15,303 nucleotides of DNA from Brevundimonas sp. UBA5936 (GTDB taxonomy: Bacteria; Pseudomonadota; Alphaproteobacteria; Caulobacterales; Caulobacteraceae): the NCBI GenBank assembly GCA_002430835.1, contig DJDA01000013.1, forward strand, positions 864 to 16,166, read 5' to 3'. The position numbers were made by a program, and so were the translations under genes. The notes beneath the pieces are model-generated. The model saw only the letters and a program-made list of their open reading frames with translations. It searched no databases and was not told the DNA's origin. Within the stretch, counting starts at the first letter, position 1; the number at the start of each line of letters is the position of its first letter. Of the stretch, positions 14,173-15,303 are shown piece by piece.

Positions 14173-15300
14173 ATGAGAACTCGGCCCATGCCGGAGACCC
14201 CTGGCGCGCCCGGACGGCGCGACACGCGGTCCCTGCCTCGGAGGCCCCGCAACAGCGGTGCTTTCGATCGAGACGCGCCCCTCTACGGCGCGCTCGACCT
14301 GGGGACCAATAATTGCCGCCTGCTGATCGCGCGTCCGGCGCGTGACGGCTTTCGCGTGGTGGATTCCTTCAGCCGCATCGTGCGCCTGGGCGAGAGCCTG
14401 TCGCGCACCGGCCGCCTGGACGATCGGGCGATGGACCGGGCCTATGACGCCCTGGCCCTGTGCGCCGAGCGCCTGGTGCGCAAGGGCGTCGATCCCAACC
14501 GCCTGACCGCCGTCGCCACCCAGGCCTGCCGCATGGCCGAGAACGGCCCCGACTTCGTCGAGCGGGTGCGGCGCGGCACCGGCCTGCGGCTGAGAATCAT
14601 CGACCCGTCCGAGGAAGCCGCCCTGTCGGTTGCGGGCTGCCTGAACCTGTTCGATCCGCGCGCCGAGGCGGTGCTGGTGATCGACGTCGGCGGCGGCTCG
14701 ACCGAACTGTCCTGGCTGATGAAGGGGCCGCGCGGCTTCGAGACCGCCGCCTGGATGTCGGCGCCGCTGGGCGTGGTCAGCCTGGCCGAACGCCACCCCG
14801 AGCCGGAAGGCAGCCCGCCTGAGTGGTATGAGGCCATGGTCGCCGACTTCGGCGCCGCCATCGCTACGGGCGGTCCCGAAGGCCCCGACTTCCTGGCGCG
14901 CGTCGGCGCCGGGCGCGGCCATCTGGTCGGCACCTCGGGCGCCATCACTAGCCTGGCGGGCATTCACCTGGAGCTGAAACGCTATCAGCGCGATCTGGTC
15001 GACGGCCTCTGGATGACGCGCGGCGACTGCGAAAGGGCGGCCGACCGCCTGATCGCCCTCGGTCCCGCCGGGCGCGCGGCCGAGAACTGCATCGGGCCGG
15101 ACCGCGCTGACCTGGTGCTGGCGGGCGCGGCGATCCTGGAAGCCGTACAGCGCGCCTGGCCGTGCGAGCGGGTGCGCGTGGCCGACCGCGGCCTGCGCGA
15201 AGGCCTGCTGCTGCAGAAAATGCGCGAAGACCGGCAGCCTAAGCCGCGCCGTCGCCGTCGTCGCAAACGCAGCGGCGGCAGCGGCGCTTCCAGCGACTAG
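14173..15300 (+). CDS. Ppx/GppA-family phosphatase (exopolyphosphatase or pppGpp phosphatase)
   Basis: This 375-aa protein belongs to the ASKHA-fold Ppx/GppA family, which hydrolyses polyphosphate ends or pppGpp. Phosphate loop 1 is ALDLGTNNCRLL (40-51) and phosphate loop 2 is DVGGGSTEL (171-179). The catalytic glutamate is probably Glu147 or Glu148 in DPSEEAA. The core ends in VRVADRGLREGLLLQKM. There is no C-terminal HD-like domain as in the longer E. coli proteins, so this is the short form. Substrate preference cannot be read from the sequence. About 37 basic, probably disordered residues precede the fold. ATG at 14188 is an alternative start, and neither start has a good Shine-Dalgarno. 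The C-terminus has an unusual basic run, RRRRRRKR (359-366), followed by a Gly/Ser tail. The gene is complete, with TAG three bases before the window end. Confidence 0.92.
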   Translation: MRTRPMPETPGAPGRRDTRSLPRRPRNSGAFDRDAPLYGALDLGTNNCRLLIARPARDGFRVVDSFSRIVRLGESLSRTGRLDDRAMDRAYDALALCAERLVRKGVDPNRLTAVATQACRMAENGPDFVERVRRGTGLRLRIIDPSEEAALSVAGCLNLFDPRAEAVLVIDVGGGSTELSWLMKGPRGFETAAWMSAPLGVVSLAERHPEPEGSPPEWYEAMVADFGAAIATGGPEGPDFLARVGAGRGHLVGTSGAITSLAGIHLELKRYQRDLVDGLWMTRGDCERAADRLIALGPAGRAAENCIGPDRADLVLAGAAILEAVQRAWPCERVRVADRGLREGLLLQKMREDRQPKPRRRRRRKRSGGSGASSD

Positions 15301-15303
15301 GCG

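Noticed and set aside
14173..15300. Reading the last gene as an acetate or sugar kinase of the ASKHA fold
   Set aside because: DLGTNNCRLL, the EEA segment and DVGGGSTEL together match Ppx/GppA, and no kinase-specific motifs are present.

Overview
The window looks like a chromosomal segment of a high-GC alphaproteobacterium, most likely Caulobacteraceae and plausibly Brevundimonas. The evidence is the RpoB/RpoC sequence type, the strong preference for G or C at third codon positions, and the GC-rich REP-like repeats. The genus is an inference.

Region 1 (1-7988, minus strand) holds the two large RNA polymerase subunit genes. rpoB (beta, 1371 aa) is complete. rpoC (beta') is transcribed after it and runs off the left edge, with about 1257 residues visible. 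They are separated by a 99-nt spacer that contains a perfect 12-bp hairpin capped by a C(UUCG)G tetraloop. The usual rplJ-rplL pair is not upstream of rpoB. Instead a 321-nt gene-free leader or promoter region separates rpoB from a divergent gene.

Region 2 (8310-9763) holds an FKBP-type peptidyl-prolyl isomerase lipoprotein (plus strand) and a predicted exported zinc peptidase with an HEYVH motif (minus strand). They converge so tightly that their stop codons share one CTAG palindrome.

Region 3 (9764-14079) starts with a 182-nt divergent promoter region. It is followed by two tandem, paralogous, exported M61-type metallopeptidases, each with a signal peptide, HExxH, a downstream glutamate and a C-terminal PDZ-like domain. 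Between them lies a pair of inverted 52-nt REP-like repeats. The central hairpins of the two copies differ by three compensatory base-pair changes.

Region 4 (14173-15300) holds a Ppx/GppA-family phosphatase with an arginine-rich C-terminal tail.

Four of the seven genes (the FKBP lipoprotein and three HExxH peptidases) should act in the cell envelope, suggesting an envelope protein folding and turnover neighbourhood beside a housekeeping transcription locus. I found no RNA genes, CRISPR arrays, transposases, prophage genes or clear intrinsic terminators with a U-tract. Nothing here is clearly a new multi-gene system. The best candidates for a closer look are the structured repeat pair, the rpoB-rpoC hairpin and the peptidase cluster.
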